Assembly (NCBI GenBank): GCA_036785705.1 | Contig: JAWUZG010000084.1 | Span: forward strand, 15,141,501 to 15,205,500 | Origin: Acanthornis magna | Lineage: Eukaryota > Chordata > Aves > Passeriformes > Acanthizidae | Reading direction: 5' to 3' | DNA: 64,000 nucleotides | Shown: in pieces, positions 1 through 11,165 of the stretch | Numbering within the stretch: position 1 is the first letter of the stretch | How the letters are laid out: each line of letters begins with the position of its first letter | The notes under the pieces: model-generated | The model's input: only the letters and a program-made list of their open reading frames with translations | What the model was told of the DNA's origin: nothing | Databases searched by the model: none | Position numbers and translations under genes: made by a program

Positions 1-1727
1 ACACTGAAAAAACACTCAACTGCTACCAAATAAATCAATCATCCCACTGGCCGTCTAAGCGCAGGACAAGTCCACGCTAAGGATTTGTGCAAGATCTCAT
101 GCAAAACTCTAAGTGGAACACAAACAGTAATGAAGTTATTTCATGGGCATTAGCACCAGCTTTTAAAAAATGAACCTATTTGACTTTGGGTCATTTTGTT
201 TTCTGATCCAGATTTGCACTGGTTTCATATGAAATTTCAAGCCAGTGAAAACTTTATTTTGTTTTCAATTTAAGTCTGATGCACATCTATGAGACACTTG
301 GGTTAGCAGAGCTGATTCACATTCACCTGGGTCCAAGCAAGGAGGTTCTCAGAGACTGAGTACGTGCTGCTGAGTGGGGAAACCCAAATGTTCTCCCGTA
401 CAGTTTCTTCTCTTTCTGCACAAGCCCTGTTGTTATACAGCCACGTGTGAAGAAACAGGGATTGCTCCCATATTCTGCTTACACCCTCTCCTACACCTCC
501 TGTTAGATGGGTACCTTTCTTCCAGACTTTTGTGCTGAGGTTTGATGATAAGCCTACATGATAGAAATAGATTCCCTGATCGTGGTTCTGTGGTGCTTCT
601 GTACTTCCATGAAGGCTGTCCATTGTCTCTTGAATTCAGCCGGATAGCCTTTTACCAGATACCTTGCCATCCCCCTGTATAACATGAGCTCCATTTTATC
701 ACACGTGGATGTGTGGCTTTGCACAGTGCTCTGTTAACTCTGGTTGGAGTATGAGAAAAGATGGCTTCTCTCCTTGTCAGTGAGGCTGGAGTGAACATTT
801 CATAAACATAAGCTGTCCTTTTCTGTAACTCAAACCTGCTCTTTTTGTTGGACAGAGAAAGCGAGGAGAGGGTTTTTTGCTGGGGGAGTCCTGTTGGCCA
901 ATGCTGTGCCAAGGGGAATTGCTGGCTGGAGAGTTTCAGGTGAGACTGGCATTGCTAGGGCTCAAATTCCTCTTCTGGTTTGTGGCAAAGGCATTCATTT
1001 TGTTCTTAGCCCTGCTGATGCTGCAAGGAGCTTCTGGACCTGAAAAAACCTTTGTGCTTCTGGCAGGTGAAACAAATACTGATGGACACATAAGAGAGGT
1101 CACTTTGGATTTCCATACAGACAGGTTTTCCTAGGTTTTTTTTTTTAAATGAGATTTCAGGCAAGGGTGAGGGAAGGTGGGTGATAGAACATTATGATGG
1201 AGCTTGTAATTGCTTATACAGCTTTCTAACCTACCTGTATTAACAAGAGTGTGATGGAAAAGAGGCAAGGGGCCGATTGCTCTCTGTAGAGTTCTGGGGA
1301 AGGGCAGGGATGCATGCAGGGGTGGAGAAGGGCTCTTCTGACATTGCATGTGTAATCTAATCTAGGCCATAATAATTTCCTACTGGCTCAGCATCAGTCA
1401 CATCATTAGCCAAATGCTGAAATTAGATCTTGTCTGTCACTGACATTTGTTTTCCTATCTGGACCATCTCTGTACTGCAGTACTTCCTGGCTCAATTCAT
1501 GTGGGACCAACAATCCCAGTTATGTCGATCCAGACGTAGCAGAAAGCTTTTACTGAGCACTCCCTGCAGACAAGGGAAACCATCAAAGTGAGTGTTTCAA
1601 TATGCCATTGCTCTCCTGTGTAAAATAAGAGCAGCTCCCCATTACTACTTGGGGTCTTATTCCCATCCAACACCCTGCACTGGTTGCAAACAAATAGACA
1701 ATAAAAATATAGAGTCATAGCCCTTAT
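1..1727. other. Upstream intergenic flank, no gene seen
   Basis: AT-rich single-copy-looking DNA. The open frames are short (about 100 codons or fewer), have no recognisable domain and lack splice context, so none is annotated. The 3' edge abuts an LTR. In mammals the gene upstream of LDLRAD3 is TRIM44, but nothing here was recognised as part of it. Confidence 0.6.
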
Positions 1728-2310
1728 TGTCCTGGGTTTGGCTGGGACAGAGTTAATTTTCTTCAGAGTAGCTGGCATGGGGCTATGTTTGGATTTGTGG
1801 TGGAAACAGTGTTGACAACACAGGGATGTTTTCCTTACTGCTGAGCGGTGTTTACAGGGAGCCAAGGTCCTTTCCTCACACCACCCCACCAGTGAGGAGT
1901 CTGGGGGTGAACAAGAAGCTGTGAGGGGGCACAGCCAGGACAGCTGACCCCAGCTGACCACAGGGATGCTCCAGACCATATGACATCACACTCAGCATAT
2001 AAAGCTGGGGAAGTAGAAGGAAGGGTGTACATTTGGAGCGATGGTGTTTATCTTCCCAAGTCACTGTCCTGAGTGACAGAGCCCTGCTTTCCTGGGGATA
2101 GCTCAACACCTGCCTATGGGAAGTGGTGAATCAATTCCTTGTTTTGCTTTGTTTGCAAGCATAGCTTTTGCTTTACATATTGAATTGTCTCTATCTAAAC
2201 CCACAAATCTTCTCACTTTTACCCTTCTGATTCTCTTCCCCATCCCACCAGGGGAGAGTGAATGAGTGGCTGTATGGGGCTGAGCTGCTGGCTGAGGTTA
2301 AACCACAACA
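1728..2310 (+). mobile_element. Solo LTR of an avian endogenous retrovirus (copy A)
   Basis: The 583-bp segment begins TGTCCTGGG and ends ACCACAACA, so it has TG...CA termini. It carries a TATA box (TATAAA, 1998-2003) with the expected U3-R spacing. It is clearly homologous along its whole length to the reverse complement of 4548-5100: shared blocks include GCTGAGCGGTG, CAGCTGACCCCAGCTGAC, CATATGACATCA and the terminal GGTTAAACCA. The flanking 5-mers are CTTAT (1723-1727) and CTTGT (2311-2315), which may be a decayed 5-bp target duplication. That length is usual for ERVL-class elements. No internal retroviral genes lie next to it, so it is read as a solo LTR. In copy B the poly(A) signal position reads AATAAA; here it has decayed to AATCAA. 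The family name and class are inference. Confidence 0.75.
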
Positions 2311-4547
2311 CTTGTCTAAATCCATACCATTCCTGTGTCCATACTGCATGCAGTCAAGCTGAGACAATTGAGCTGGTGGGACACATTCATTCAGTTGCTG
2401 CTCCTCTTCCTCTGAAGGTTCCTCTCTAGGAAATAGAGATGCAGTATTTCTTGCCCCTGCATCTGACCTTGGGACATACAAGTTTGTGCTGTGATCTTAT
2501 ATATTAAACATAATTTTGCCATCACATTTCTCAGGTAGGAAGCATCCAAGTGTTCAGAATGGCAAGGAAATGTTCTTTCCTCAAATCAGGGCTGCTAGAG
2601 CCACCACTCTAAAAATGCTGAAGATACTGAAGCTTTCCCTTTATCCCAATGTACCCAAAATTTTATTTCATTAAGTGGTTCTTGCAATAACCAGTGAGTT
2701 ATTCATCTTGCAGAAAATTACAGAAACCTGGACAATTTCCTGTGTGGGTTATAAATTTCTACTGAGCCCCCTGTGCTTCCCAGGGTGCAAACTTCTTGCT
2801 GTACTCACTACTGATGGTTGTACCTCAGGGGTGGGAGAAGGGATCTGAGCCCCAGTTGAAGCATCCCCTCTTGCCCCAGGAGGGCTACAGCTCACAGGGT
2901 GTTGGCTCTGCATCTATAAAAGCTCCAGATATTTCCAGTGCAGTTGTTTCCACTGGAGCCAGACATGGTGGGCTTCTTTCATATTTAATTGAGAGAAATA
3001 GGCATTTCTAGGGATTTTGCTCATCCTGAAGCAGACATTTAAAAATCCAGATGAATCCTAGATGTGCTTAAGAGGACTTTATCCATGAATTGCTTGAGGA
3101 ACATTAGCCATCGAAGACTGAACTTTGGACAAACTCTAAATCCAGATTATCATTTAAAAAATATAATATTTTAAACACACATTTTAATGTAAAAAAAACA
3201 TTCTGTGTACCCTTGATAGCAAACACAAAATTACTTAATTCACAGATTTCAAATACCAGCCAGGTTCCCGGTTAGGAACTGCAAACACCATGTAGGTTAT
3301 CTTCTTCTTACATCTCATTGCCTTGTACTTCAGGAGAGCTTAGAAGAGATAAGATGCGTTCCTTCCTTCACCTCTTACCTAATCGCAGAGTAATTTTGTG
3401 GTCAAGACCATTTTAAAGGAGTCTGATTAAGAACCTCAGGGCTCAATTCCAAAAGAGTTAATTTAAGATCTGGCACTTGGAAAATTCAGTTTTAGCTTAG
3501 GGCTTATTTTCCTATGAAGTTTTTAGGATCCTGGATACTCCATTGCCTCCCACCTTGTGTTTTTAATTACCTGCCTGCTTCTGGTTATATTTCCTCTACC
3601 CTGTATACAAAGGCATCAGTGTGAGATAGCACCAAACATTTTGTGAAAATATGTAGAAAAAGATTCCCACATATACACTTAAAAGGCATCAGTATGAGAT
3701 AGCACCAAATATTTTGTGAAAATATTTAGAAAAAGATTCCCACATATATACTTTTGTGATATGATTTTTTCATGACCTGGAGCAAAAGAGAAGCACTCTA
3801 CTTTTAAAACAGGCATTAAACCAGAGGCAGGAGTTAAACTTTCAGACTTTCAGGTGACATAGCTAGCACGAGAGGTACTTTAGCAGGACATTTACATGTA
3901 TAATATAGTTTTAGGTCATTTTGCTGCAAATTACAGCAAACTTTCATTATCTAGACACATCAATTTGACCTTTATTACTTATTTTTTAGAATTCTTTAAG
4001 GGACAGCTAGAGCTAAACTTCTGTGGTCCTCCTAGGGGATATGTATTGATCCAGGCATTCATTTATTGATTAGCTACTTTACTGCCAAATAATCCCCTCT
4101 GTTTACTTGTCTTCATCTACTTTAGATTCTGGAAGCAGCCTGGAAATTTCACACACTGCCCATTACCTCAGTGGAAAGTATTGATATGGTAATTGTTCAA
4201 GAGGTGATTGGAAGACTTGGGAACAGCATAATCATCTTGCTGTTTTACATGCTGTCTATGATTACTTATATCAAAATCATTGGCTGAAAATATTGACATG
4301 TTAGGTAATAAATAAAACTCGCATAAAAGAAACAAAATTACATTTTTAATTAAACCAACCCATTTCCCTCTCAAATGCAATGTATTTTTAATGAGTCCCT
4401 CCAGAAAACACAAGTACTCAGAAGACCAAATAAAACAAAACTGGGACCTGAGTGGGTGAGAGGTGGGGGGTTAGGAGCTTGTAAACAAGAACTGTCTGGC
4501 TTTGTAGCTATAGAACTTCCTAACTGATCTCTGCATTTATAAATAGG
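2311..4547. other. Intergenic flank between two LTRs
   Basis: No gene was recognised. The only structured element seen is the two-copy 73-bp tandem repeat at 3609-3754. The rest is AT-rich sequence with short chance open frames. Confidence 0.6.
3609..3754. repeat. Two-copy 73-bp tandem duplication
   Basis: The block starting AAGGCATCAGTGTGAGATAG (3609-3681) is repeated immediately at about 3682-3754 with only a handful of substitutions (for example GTGAGA to ATGAGA, AAACATT to AAATATT, ATGTAG to ATTTAG). Both copies share the core AGATAGCACCAAA and end GATTCCCACATATA. The high identity points to a fairly recent local duplication. No coding or element identity is recognised. Confidence 0.9.
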
Positions 4548-5100
4548 TGTCTTTGGTTTAACCACATACAGCAGCCAAGCCCCACACAGCTGCTCACTCC
4601 CTCCCCTCCAGTGGGATGGGGGAAAGAATTGGAACAGTAAAAGGGGGGAAACTCATGGGTTGAGATAAAGACAGTTTAACAGGGAAAGCAAAAGCCATGC
4701 ACACAGGCAAAGCAAAACAAGGATTTTATTCACCACTTCCCATGAGCAGGCAGGAGTTCAGCCGTCCCCAGGAGAGCAGGGCCCCCTCACACGTAACGGT
4801 GACTTGAAAAGACAAATGCCATTGCTCTGAATGTCCCCCTTCCATCTTCCCCAGCTTTTTATGCTCAGCATGATGTCATATGATCTGGGCTAGCCAGTGT
4901 CAGCTGGGGTCAGCTGTTCCAGCTGAGCAACCTCAGCCTACTTGCTGGTGGGGCGATGCAATAAGCAGAAAAGGCCTTGACACTGTGCAAGCACCGCTCA
5001 GCAATAACAAAAACATCTCTCTATTATCAATGTTTTCAGCACAAATCCAAAACACAACCCCATGAAGAAAATTACCTTCACATCATCCAAAACCAGCACA
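4548..5100 (-). mobile_element. Solo LTR of an avian endogenous retrovirus (copy B)
   Basis: Read on the minus strand this is a 553-bp relative of the LTR at 1728-2310, starting TGTGCTGGTTTTGG and ending near TTAAACCAAAGACA. It keeps an AATAAA poly(A) signal (complement of 4725-4730) and a TATA-like CATAAAAAG (complement of about 4855-4863). The flanking 5-mers ATAGG (4543-4547) and ACAGG (5101-5105) differ at one base, compatible with an old 5-bp target duplication. It lies opposite in orientation to copy A, so the two are independent insertions and not the ends of one provirus. Boundaries are uncertain by a few bases. Confidence 0.75.
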
Positions 5101-7360
5101 ACAGGTAAAATGGAAAGAATGCAATTTTTTTGAAAGCATTTTTATTTTGCGATTGATTTTGGTAGTGTAGCCCCCTATCATTCCAAAGGGTAGGATTAAA
5201 AGGTAAAACAGATACCAGACCTTTCCACCGGCATTTCTGATTTTGAACTTTGCTCTTTGTATCAGAGTAGTTGGAATTGGGAATTTACTTGGCTTGAGTA
5301 AGGGATGTGGAATCATATAGACAGACTGGTGCTAGCAAGTATGGGGGTGGTGTGTGTGTGGGTGGCTGGAAGAGGGAAAACTACTCTGAAAATGATCCAG
5401 CTGAAATTTAACATAGCTTAGAGTAAAATAAGGATGAGGAAAAACAGTTGTGTGCCACCTGAGTGATAAAAATTAGGGGTGGGATCCTGCACCTTTTGTG
5501 TTATCAGGGAACACAGAGACATCACCCAGTAATGCCCCCAAGTTGTCATCATGGTAGGCAGAGTGGTGAGCTAAAGCCCCTTGCCCTGCTGTCAGGAAAT
5601 GCTGCTACTGCCAAGGCATTCCAGCCTCCTATCACAGGTTTGGCAGTATGGGAGGGCTCAAGACCAAGCATCCCACTGCACTGTCGGTCCGACACTGCCC
5701 AGGTTATGGACAAATTGACCTCACAAGACTTTTCATCTCTGGTTTCTGAGTCCCAAACAGGGAGTGTTGTTAGAGCTGCAGCTCAGGGCCCTTTGGGTAG
5801 CTGCCCAGCAGAGGGCCCTTTGCAGACTGGGCAAAGAAGGAAATGAAAATGAATGGGCCAAAGCTTCAGGACCTCTCCTTTCCATAACACTAGGGCAAAA
5901 AAGCCAGTGGCTGTTGTAGAGCTACGTCTCTAACTTGCTGAGGCCAGAGCCTGGCAGGAGAGGAGGAAGAAGGTTTCACACTTAAGATAGCCTCATTTGT
6001 ACTAGTGAAACATCCCAGGTTTGGTCCATGCTAACATATTCTTTCTGGAGGCTTATTAAACCCCTTTTTTTGCACACAAAATATGGAATAACTCACATCT
6101 CTAGAGACCAGTCCTAGAATTAACCATTTCCATGCCTGAGGAAGCTGTGAGGAGTGTGCTCCCGGGAGCACAGAGGCAGGCCATGGAGGTTGGGTGGATG
6201 CCTGAATCCAAGCCTGGCACTCCTGGAGCTCAAGGGAAGGTGCATGAGGTTGCCCAGGTGCTTCCTGTCACTGCAGGCTCTGGAGTCCTTGGTATGCAGG
6301 GGAGAGGAGAGGCTTGTCTTGCTCACTCTTTGGGCTCCATCCTAGTTCAATTTGCTTTTTTTGAGGGGTCTGCCAATGTAATTGCACATATCTGAGAACT
6401 GTCCCTTGCTTTAGATTTGATGCTTATGTTTTAAACTGGCATAGTGATGAGGACCACATCAATGCACACAGTTAATAGCCCTTCACATGTTAAGATGAGA
6501 GAAGCAAATGAGTGATTTGAGGGAATCTAAATGCCTGTTATGTCTCCTCCTTTAAGAACTGATCTCCAACTCTGTTTTCCAAAGAGAATATTGCTTCAAC
6601 AGTCAGAAGAGCTAAAGATCAAAACATTACAAAGCCATAATGAAGATGAATTCTAATGGATAGATAGATATAGGCTGATATGCTAATATACCTGTTTAAC
6701 TTGATAGATATTAATGTTGATGCCAAATTTATAAATTTATTTGGATCTACATTTATCATTTTGCTGCATGTTAAAAATTCGATTATTATTATTATCTTGA
6801 ATCCTTCAAAAAGCTGTTGCTAAGCACAGCTCCAGACTCCCTGGCTTGCTAAGTGGCAGTTCAGACAAATAAAAAATATTGCAATATATTATTACAGATT
6901 TTTATCCTTAATTACAACAGTCCTGACTTTTCGTCATTATCAATCCTGTCACTGGGCATGACACACATAAATTACTAGTATCAATCTTTTTCAGAGTACT
7001 ATTTATAGGTTGAAGTCAGCAAATTTAGATTGTACCTAAAGACATTGCATTTTGCTCTTTTGCCTCAAACCAATGCAAATTCCCTAAAAAATCAACTTCT
7101 AGCTTATAAGAATGATTGTGAAATTAAACATGGGTTGTATACTGAGCTGATTAGAAACAACAAAAGAAAAATTTGAGCTTCAGCTTACAACATGCTGAGC
7201 ATTGGTACTTCCTAGAGAGGTCAGGTTCTCTTGGGGATACAGATCCTCTGCAATGTACTTAGGAATAACCATTTGTCCCCCCAGATAAGAGCTGGCAAGT
7301 CTGCCAATATGAGTTGAAGATGCTCTGTGGCCTGCAAACACCTAAAATGGAACAATTTCA
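5101..7360. other. Intergenic flank, no gene seen
   Basis: No recognisable gene or mobile element was seen. There are tiny simple repeats only: a GATA-type run near 6658-6672 and an ATT run near 6783-6796. The open frames at 5463-5846 and 6132-6395 show no domain, no codon signature and no splice context. Confidence 0.55.
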
Positions 7361-7910
7361 TACTCAGCCCTGCTGCTGCCACATCTGGAGCACTGTGTCC
7401 AGTCTGGTCTCCACAGTACAAGAGAGACATGGAGCTCCTGGAGCAGGTCCAGTGGAGGGCTGCAAGGATGATCAGGGGACTGTAGCATCTCTCCTGCAAG
7501 GATTGGAGGAGGGAGCTGGTTCTGTTCAGCCTGGAGAAGAAGAGGTTGCGAGGGGATTTCATCAATGTATCTGTACTTATGTATCTGAAGTGGATTGCAA
7601 AGAGAATGGAGCCAGGCTCTCCTTGCTGGCTCCAAGCATTGGGATGAGAGGCAACAGGCAGAATCTGACACACTGCAAGTTCCACCTGAATATATGGAAG
7701 AACTTTACTGTGTGGGTGTCTGAGTACTGGAACAGATTTCCCAGAGAAGTTCTGGAGTCTCTTTCACTGCAGATGCTCAAAAGCTGTCTGGACACAACCC
7801 TAAATAATGTGCTCCAGGGAAATCCTATGTGAGGAGGGAATTTGGACCAGATGATCCCATCAGTGGCTCTTTCAAATCTTACCCATTCTGTGATTCTGTA
7901 ATTCTGTGAT
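7361..7910 (+). mobile_element. CR1 LINE fragment, 3' end, sense
   Basis: This is a 5'-truncated CR1 of about 550 bp covering the terminal untranslated part. Diagnostic blocks are CAGTACAAGAGAGACATGGAG, the CTGGAGCAGGTCCAGTGGAG segment, AGGATGATCAGGGGACT and CAGCCTGGAGAAGAAGAGG. It ends in the repeated octamer-like terminus ATTCTGTGATTCTGTAATTC (from 7885). CR1 is the dominant avian non-LTR retrotransposon; truncation at the 5' end is normal for it. The 172-codon frame over this stretch is an accident of the element. Confidence 0.9.
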
Positions 7911-10064
7911 CTTGTAGGAATACAAATGAGTGTTCTGAGATAAGCTTGTCTCTGAAGAAAATTTCCCGTTTTAGTCTTTAACCACAGTGCACAAAGCCAA
8001 AAGATGTGGCTTTCTTGTAATGGATCCTATGGCAGCTTGTCATCACTCCAGCATAATTTACTGTGAAGCTAATCTCTTTTTTAGAGTATATTCCTTGTTT
8101 GTCCTGATTATAGGCTGGTACCCTACATTACTGGTAGCCATTCAAAATCTAGCCACATTCTGAGCAACCTGAAATGATTTATTTATCCTTTATCTTTGTG
8201 GTGTAGATGGCTGGTACTTTCATCAAGAGTCAGAGCATGGGTTGAAAAGAGTGACTTGCTTGAGGCCACAAAAAGTCTGCAACAGAGCTGGATGACACCT
8301 TGCTTTGAGGGACAAACCCAAAAATCTTCCCTGGTGATAAGAAAGCAGTTCATATGAGGATAAAGGGAATCAGAGTGTGTATTGTTGACCTGAGGGCTGT
8401 GGTCTCATTTGGTTACACATACTCAGACAGCTTCTTTGTTGGCTAATCTACTTTTTAGTTCACTGGTGCTCACACAAATCCCCTCAGAATGATAGTGCAC
8501 CTACACGTAAGATAGCTAGAAACAGGATTTAATTAGAATATAGAATAGGCTGTGGTGATCAAACACAAGGCTCAGCTAGATCTGGCCAGTCTCTTTCATC
8601 CCTTTTTTCCTTTATTTTCCCATGTTTTTTCTTCCTTGATCCACCTCAAAGATTTCCTTCTCCCTCCCTATGGTCTTTGTGCTAAACATTGCACGGTAAG
8701 TTTGCAGGTTCCCAAAATGCTGCTCCCATTGCATCCCTTTGTGTGTCCTATACCATAGGCAATAATCACCTTTAGTTTGCAAGGCATCTGGAAGACAGTT
8801 TCTTGGCAGACTTCACACCAGGTAACAGGGTTTAATCAGTTTTTTCTGATGTACTTGGGGGCAGCCAGTGTTGTGTGGTCCATTCTCCCTGACAAAGTTC
8901 CTGAGGTTTCTCTGCCTATCTTTTTTCTCCCTGCATCTTTGCATTAACAGGGATTACACTTTTAATCACATAACCCAACAGCCAAAAGGTAAAAAGGAAT
9001 CACAGTGGACCCTTTATTCTGTGCTGGCTAAGAAACAGGTGTACAAAATGCTTTAACAGAAGGAGAGCTTCCCAATTAATCTCTCAGCAAACTGGAAGAT
9101 CCTGCCTTTTGGGAACTGCTATGGAGGCTCCCATCCACCTTGCTTTGCCTCTGAATTTCAATTGCTGCATGTAGTCAGGGTGAGTTGGCTGGAGCTGCCC
9201 AGGTGGTGAGATAGTCCTGCTGGGATGTCACACTGGGACCCTAGGAAGGAAGGGCAGCAGCCAGTGATCGGTGTCCTGGCAGGCAGAGGAAATTCCCCCA
9301 GCCACATCCCTCAGGAGTCAGAAACCACTCCTCCATCCCAGACCCCCTTCTGAAACTAGTTCTCAAGCTCAATTCTATGTGTGAAGTAGTTATCAGGGGT
9401 TAAAATACCACCGAAAAACTAACAGAAGTTAGATCTAAGTATTAAAATAAAAGCCTTCTTTTAAATAAAAAATTAAATTCATCCTCCCAAATGCTGTGGA
9501 ATCCTTATCAGTAAATCTCCTCAAGCTCCTCTGAGTACATTAAACATGAATTGTAAGAATTCTGCTTGAAACAGTATTATTGTGCAGATAAGCTGAGCAC
9601 GGTTTTAGAAATCATTTGGCAGCTTTTTACTGCTATAAACTGGCTTTAATTCTTAGCTAAAATACCTTCTATACTAAGCCTTCCTCTTTAGCTTTTAAAT
9701 ACATGCTGCAAGCTTTTTAGAGACTTAAACTTTTTTCTATACACATGCAGATCTACTTATGTAGTTGACACACACACAGGGGAATACTTTATAACCAAAA
9801 GGTACCACTTAATGAACCCACCATGGTTTTTGCATGAAAGCAGAATGACAAACAGTAACATGGGTTTCTTCCTGGTGATCATATACTGGAAAATGTTGTT
9901 CTTTAAAACAAGGCCCACTCCTGCTCCCACTGAAGCCAAGTAGGGTCAGGGTTGGGCCCCTACATTGAAAACGCAATATAAGTTTCCCAAATGCTGGGCT
10001 TCAGAGCTTTACTGGGAGAGTAAACCCCACAGGCTGGCTCTGATTTCCCTTTGTATTTGGCACT
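7911..10064. other. Intergenic flank, no gene seen
   Basis: Unstructured AT-rich sequence between two CR1 copies. No splice-flanked open frame, RNA gene or further repeat was recognised. Confidence 0.55.
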
Positions 10065-10604
10065 TCTCCCTGTACAGGGCACTGATGAGGCCACATTTTG
10101 AGTACTGTGTCCAGTTCTGGGCCTCTCAATTAGGGAAGGACATTGAGGTGCTACAGTGTGTTCAGAGAAGGGCAACAAAGCTTGTGAAGGGTCTGGAGCA
10201 CATGTCCTATGAGGAACAGCTGAGAGACCTGGGATTGTTTACCCTGGAGAACAGGAGACTCAGGGGAGAACTTACTGCTCTCTCCAACTGCCTGAAAGGA
10301 GGCTATAACCAGATGGGGGTTGGCCTTTTCTCCCAGGCAACTAGTGACAGGATGAGAGGACATAGTCTTAAACCGAGCCAAGGGAGGTTTAGGTTGGATA
10401 TTAGGAGGAACTTCTTCACAGAAAGAGTGGCTAGACATTAGAATGGCCTGTCGAGGGAGGTGGTGGAATCACTGTCCCTGGAGGTGTTTAAGGAAAGACT
10501 GGATGTGGCACTCAGTGCCATGGTCTGGTTGACAAGGTAGTGTTTGGTCATAACTTGGACTTGAGGATCTCAGAGATCTTTTCCAATCTAATTGATTCTG
10601 ATTG
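10065..10604 (+). mobile_element. CR1 LINE fragment, sense, next to the CpG island
   Basis: This is a 5'-truncated CR1 of about 540 bp. It runs from the segment resembling CTGTACTCGGCACTGGTGAG through CCAGTTCTGGGCC, GACATTGAGGTGCTACAG, AAGGGTCTGGAGCACA and GGATATTAGGAGGAACTTC to a degenerate terminus, AATTGATTCTGATTGACTGG. It belongs to the same sequence group as the fragments at 21.7 and 23.2 kb. It ends roughly 115 bp before the CpG island and about 530 bp before the LDLRAD3 start codon, so it forms the distal edge of the promoter region. Confidence 0.9.
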
Positions 10605-10930
10605 ACTGGCTATGGAAGTATCTCTGGTCTTCTAGTTACAGAATGAAGTTTAGAGGAACGTGCATCAGAAGATATAAGGGGAAGCTTTTTGAGAGCAATA
10701 TACCCCTTTGTCATTGCAGAACGGGCTGAGTGAGCGTTTATGCCCCGCGTGAGGATACGGCGTGTCCGCAGGGGTGCAGCTCTGACCCAAACCCTTCCAG
10801 GTGTCCCTAAAGGGCTCCTGCCCGCCGCTGCACGGCAAGCGGGGAGTCTGTTGTATGACACGCTAATGCCACGGCAACCCGGCCCTCAAAACTGTCCGGA
10901 GGCGCCGGATAAGTAGCAGACGTGAGGAAG

Positions 10931-11131
10931 ATGAAGCGGCCCTTCAGTCGTGCGGGCCGGGACGGCGGCAGCCGCGGGTGGGCACGACCGCCCAGCGGGG
11001 AGGGGCGGCGGCGGCACCGCCCCCGGGCCCTCCCCCGGGCCGGCCCCCGCGCCGCCGCTCCCCGCCGCAGGCTCCGTCGGGCCGGACTGGCGGAGCAGTC
11101 CCGAAGTTTGCGGGGCGGCCGGTGCGGGGCC
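10931..11131 (+). other. In-frame upstream ATG and open leader before LDLRAD3
   Basis: An ATG at 10931, with A at -3, is followed by 67 stop-free codons and is in the same frame as the LDLRAD3 ATG at 11132. The encoded stretch is rich in Arg, Gly, Ala and Pro and has no recognisable domain. If transcripts start upstream of 10931, ribosomes could begin here and make an N-terminally extended protein with the hydrophobic signal peptide internal. More likely this is GC-rich 5' UTR or promoter, because the 11132 start gives the expected signal peptide at the N terminus. Confidence 0.3.
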
Positions 11132-11165
11132 ATGTGGCTGCTGTGGCTGCTGCTGGGCTCGGCGG
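11132..11165 (+). CDS. LDLRAD3: LDLRAD3 coding exon 1: signal peptide start
   Basis: The ATG at 11132 (G at -3) opens 11 codons, MWLLWLLLGSA, plus one base, then meets a consensus donor GTGAGT at 11166. The single leftover base joins AC of exon 2 to give Asp12, so the exon leaves in phase 1. The Trp/Leu-rich run is the hydrophobic core of a signal peptide for a type I membrane protein. The family is a cell-surface protein with three extracellular LDL-receptor class A repeats, one membrane span and a cytoplasmic tail with PPxY motifs that recruits Nedd4-type ubiquitin ligases such as ITCH (family knowledge; those parts are outside the window). The start is chosen because it begins with MWLL, as I recall for mammalian LDLRAD3, and splices in frame to exon 2. 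The signal peptide is short for its class. Confidence 0.88.

Noticed and set aside
1497..1979. 160-codon minus-strand open frame
   Set aside because: Half of it lies antisense in the LTR and the rest is unique sequence without a domain.
1728..5100. A provirus bounded by the LTRs at 1.7 and 4.5 kb
   Set aside because: The LTRs are in opposite orientation, and the sequence between them shows no retroviral coding blocks.
7314..7832. 172-codon plus-strand open frame
   Set aside because: It lies mostly over a CR1 3' untranslated fragment and has no protein family match.
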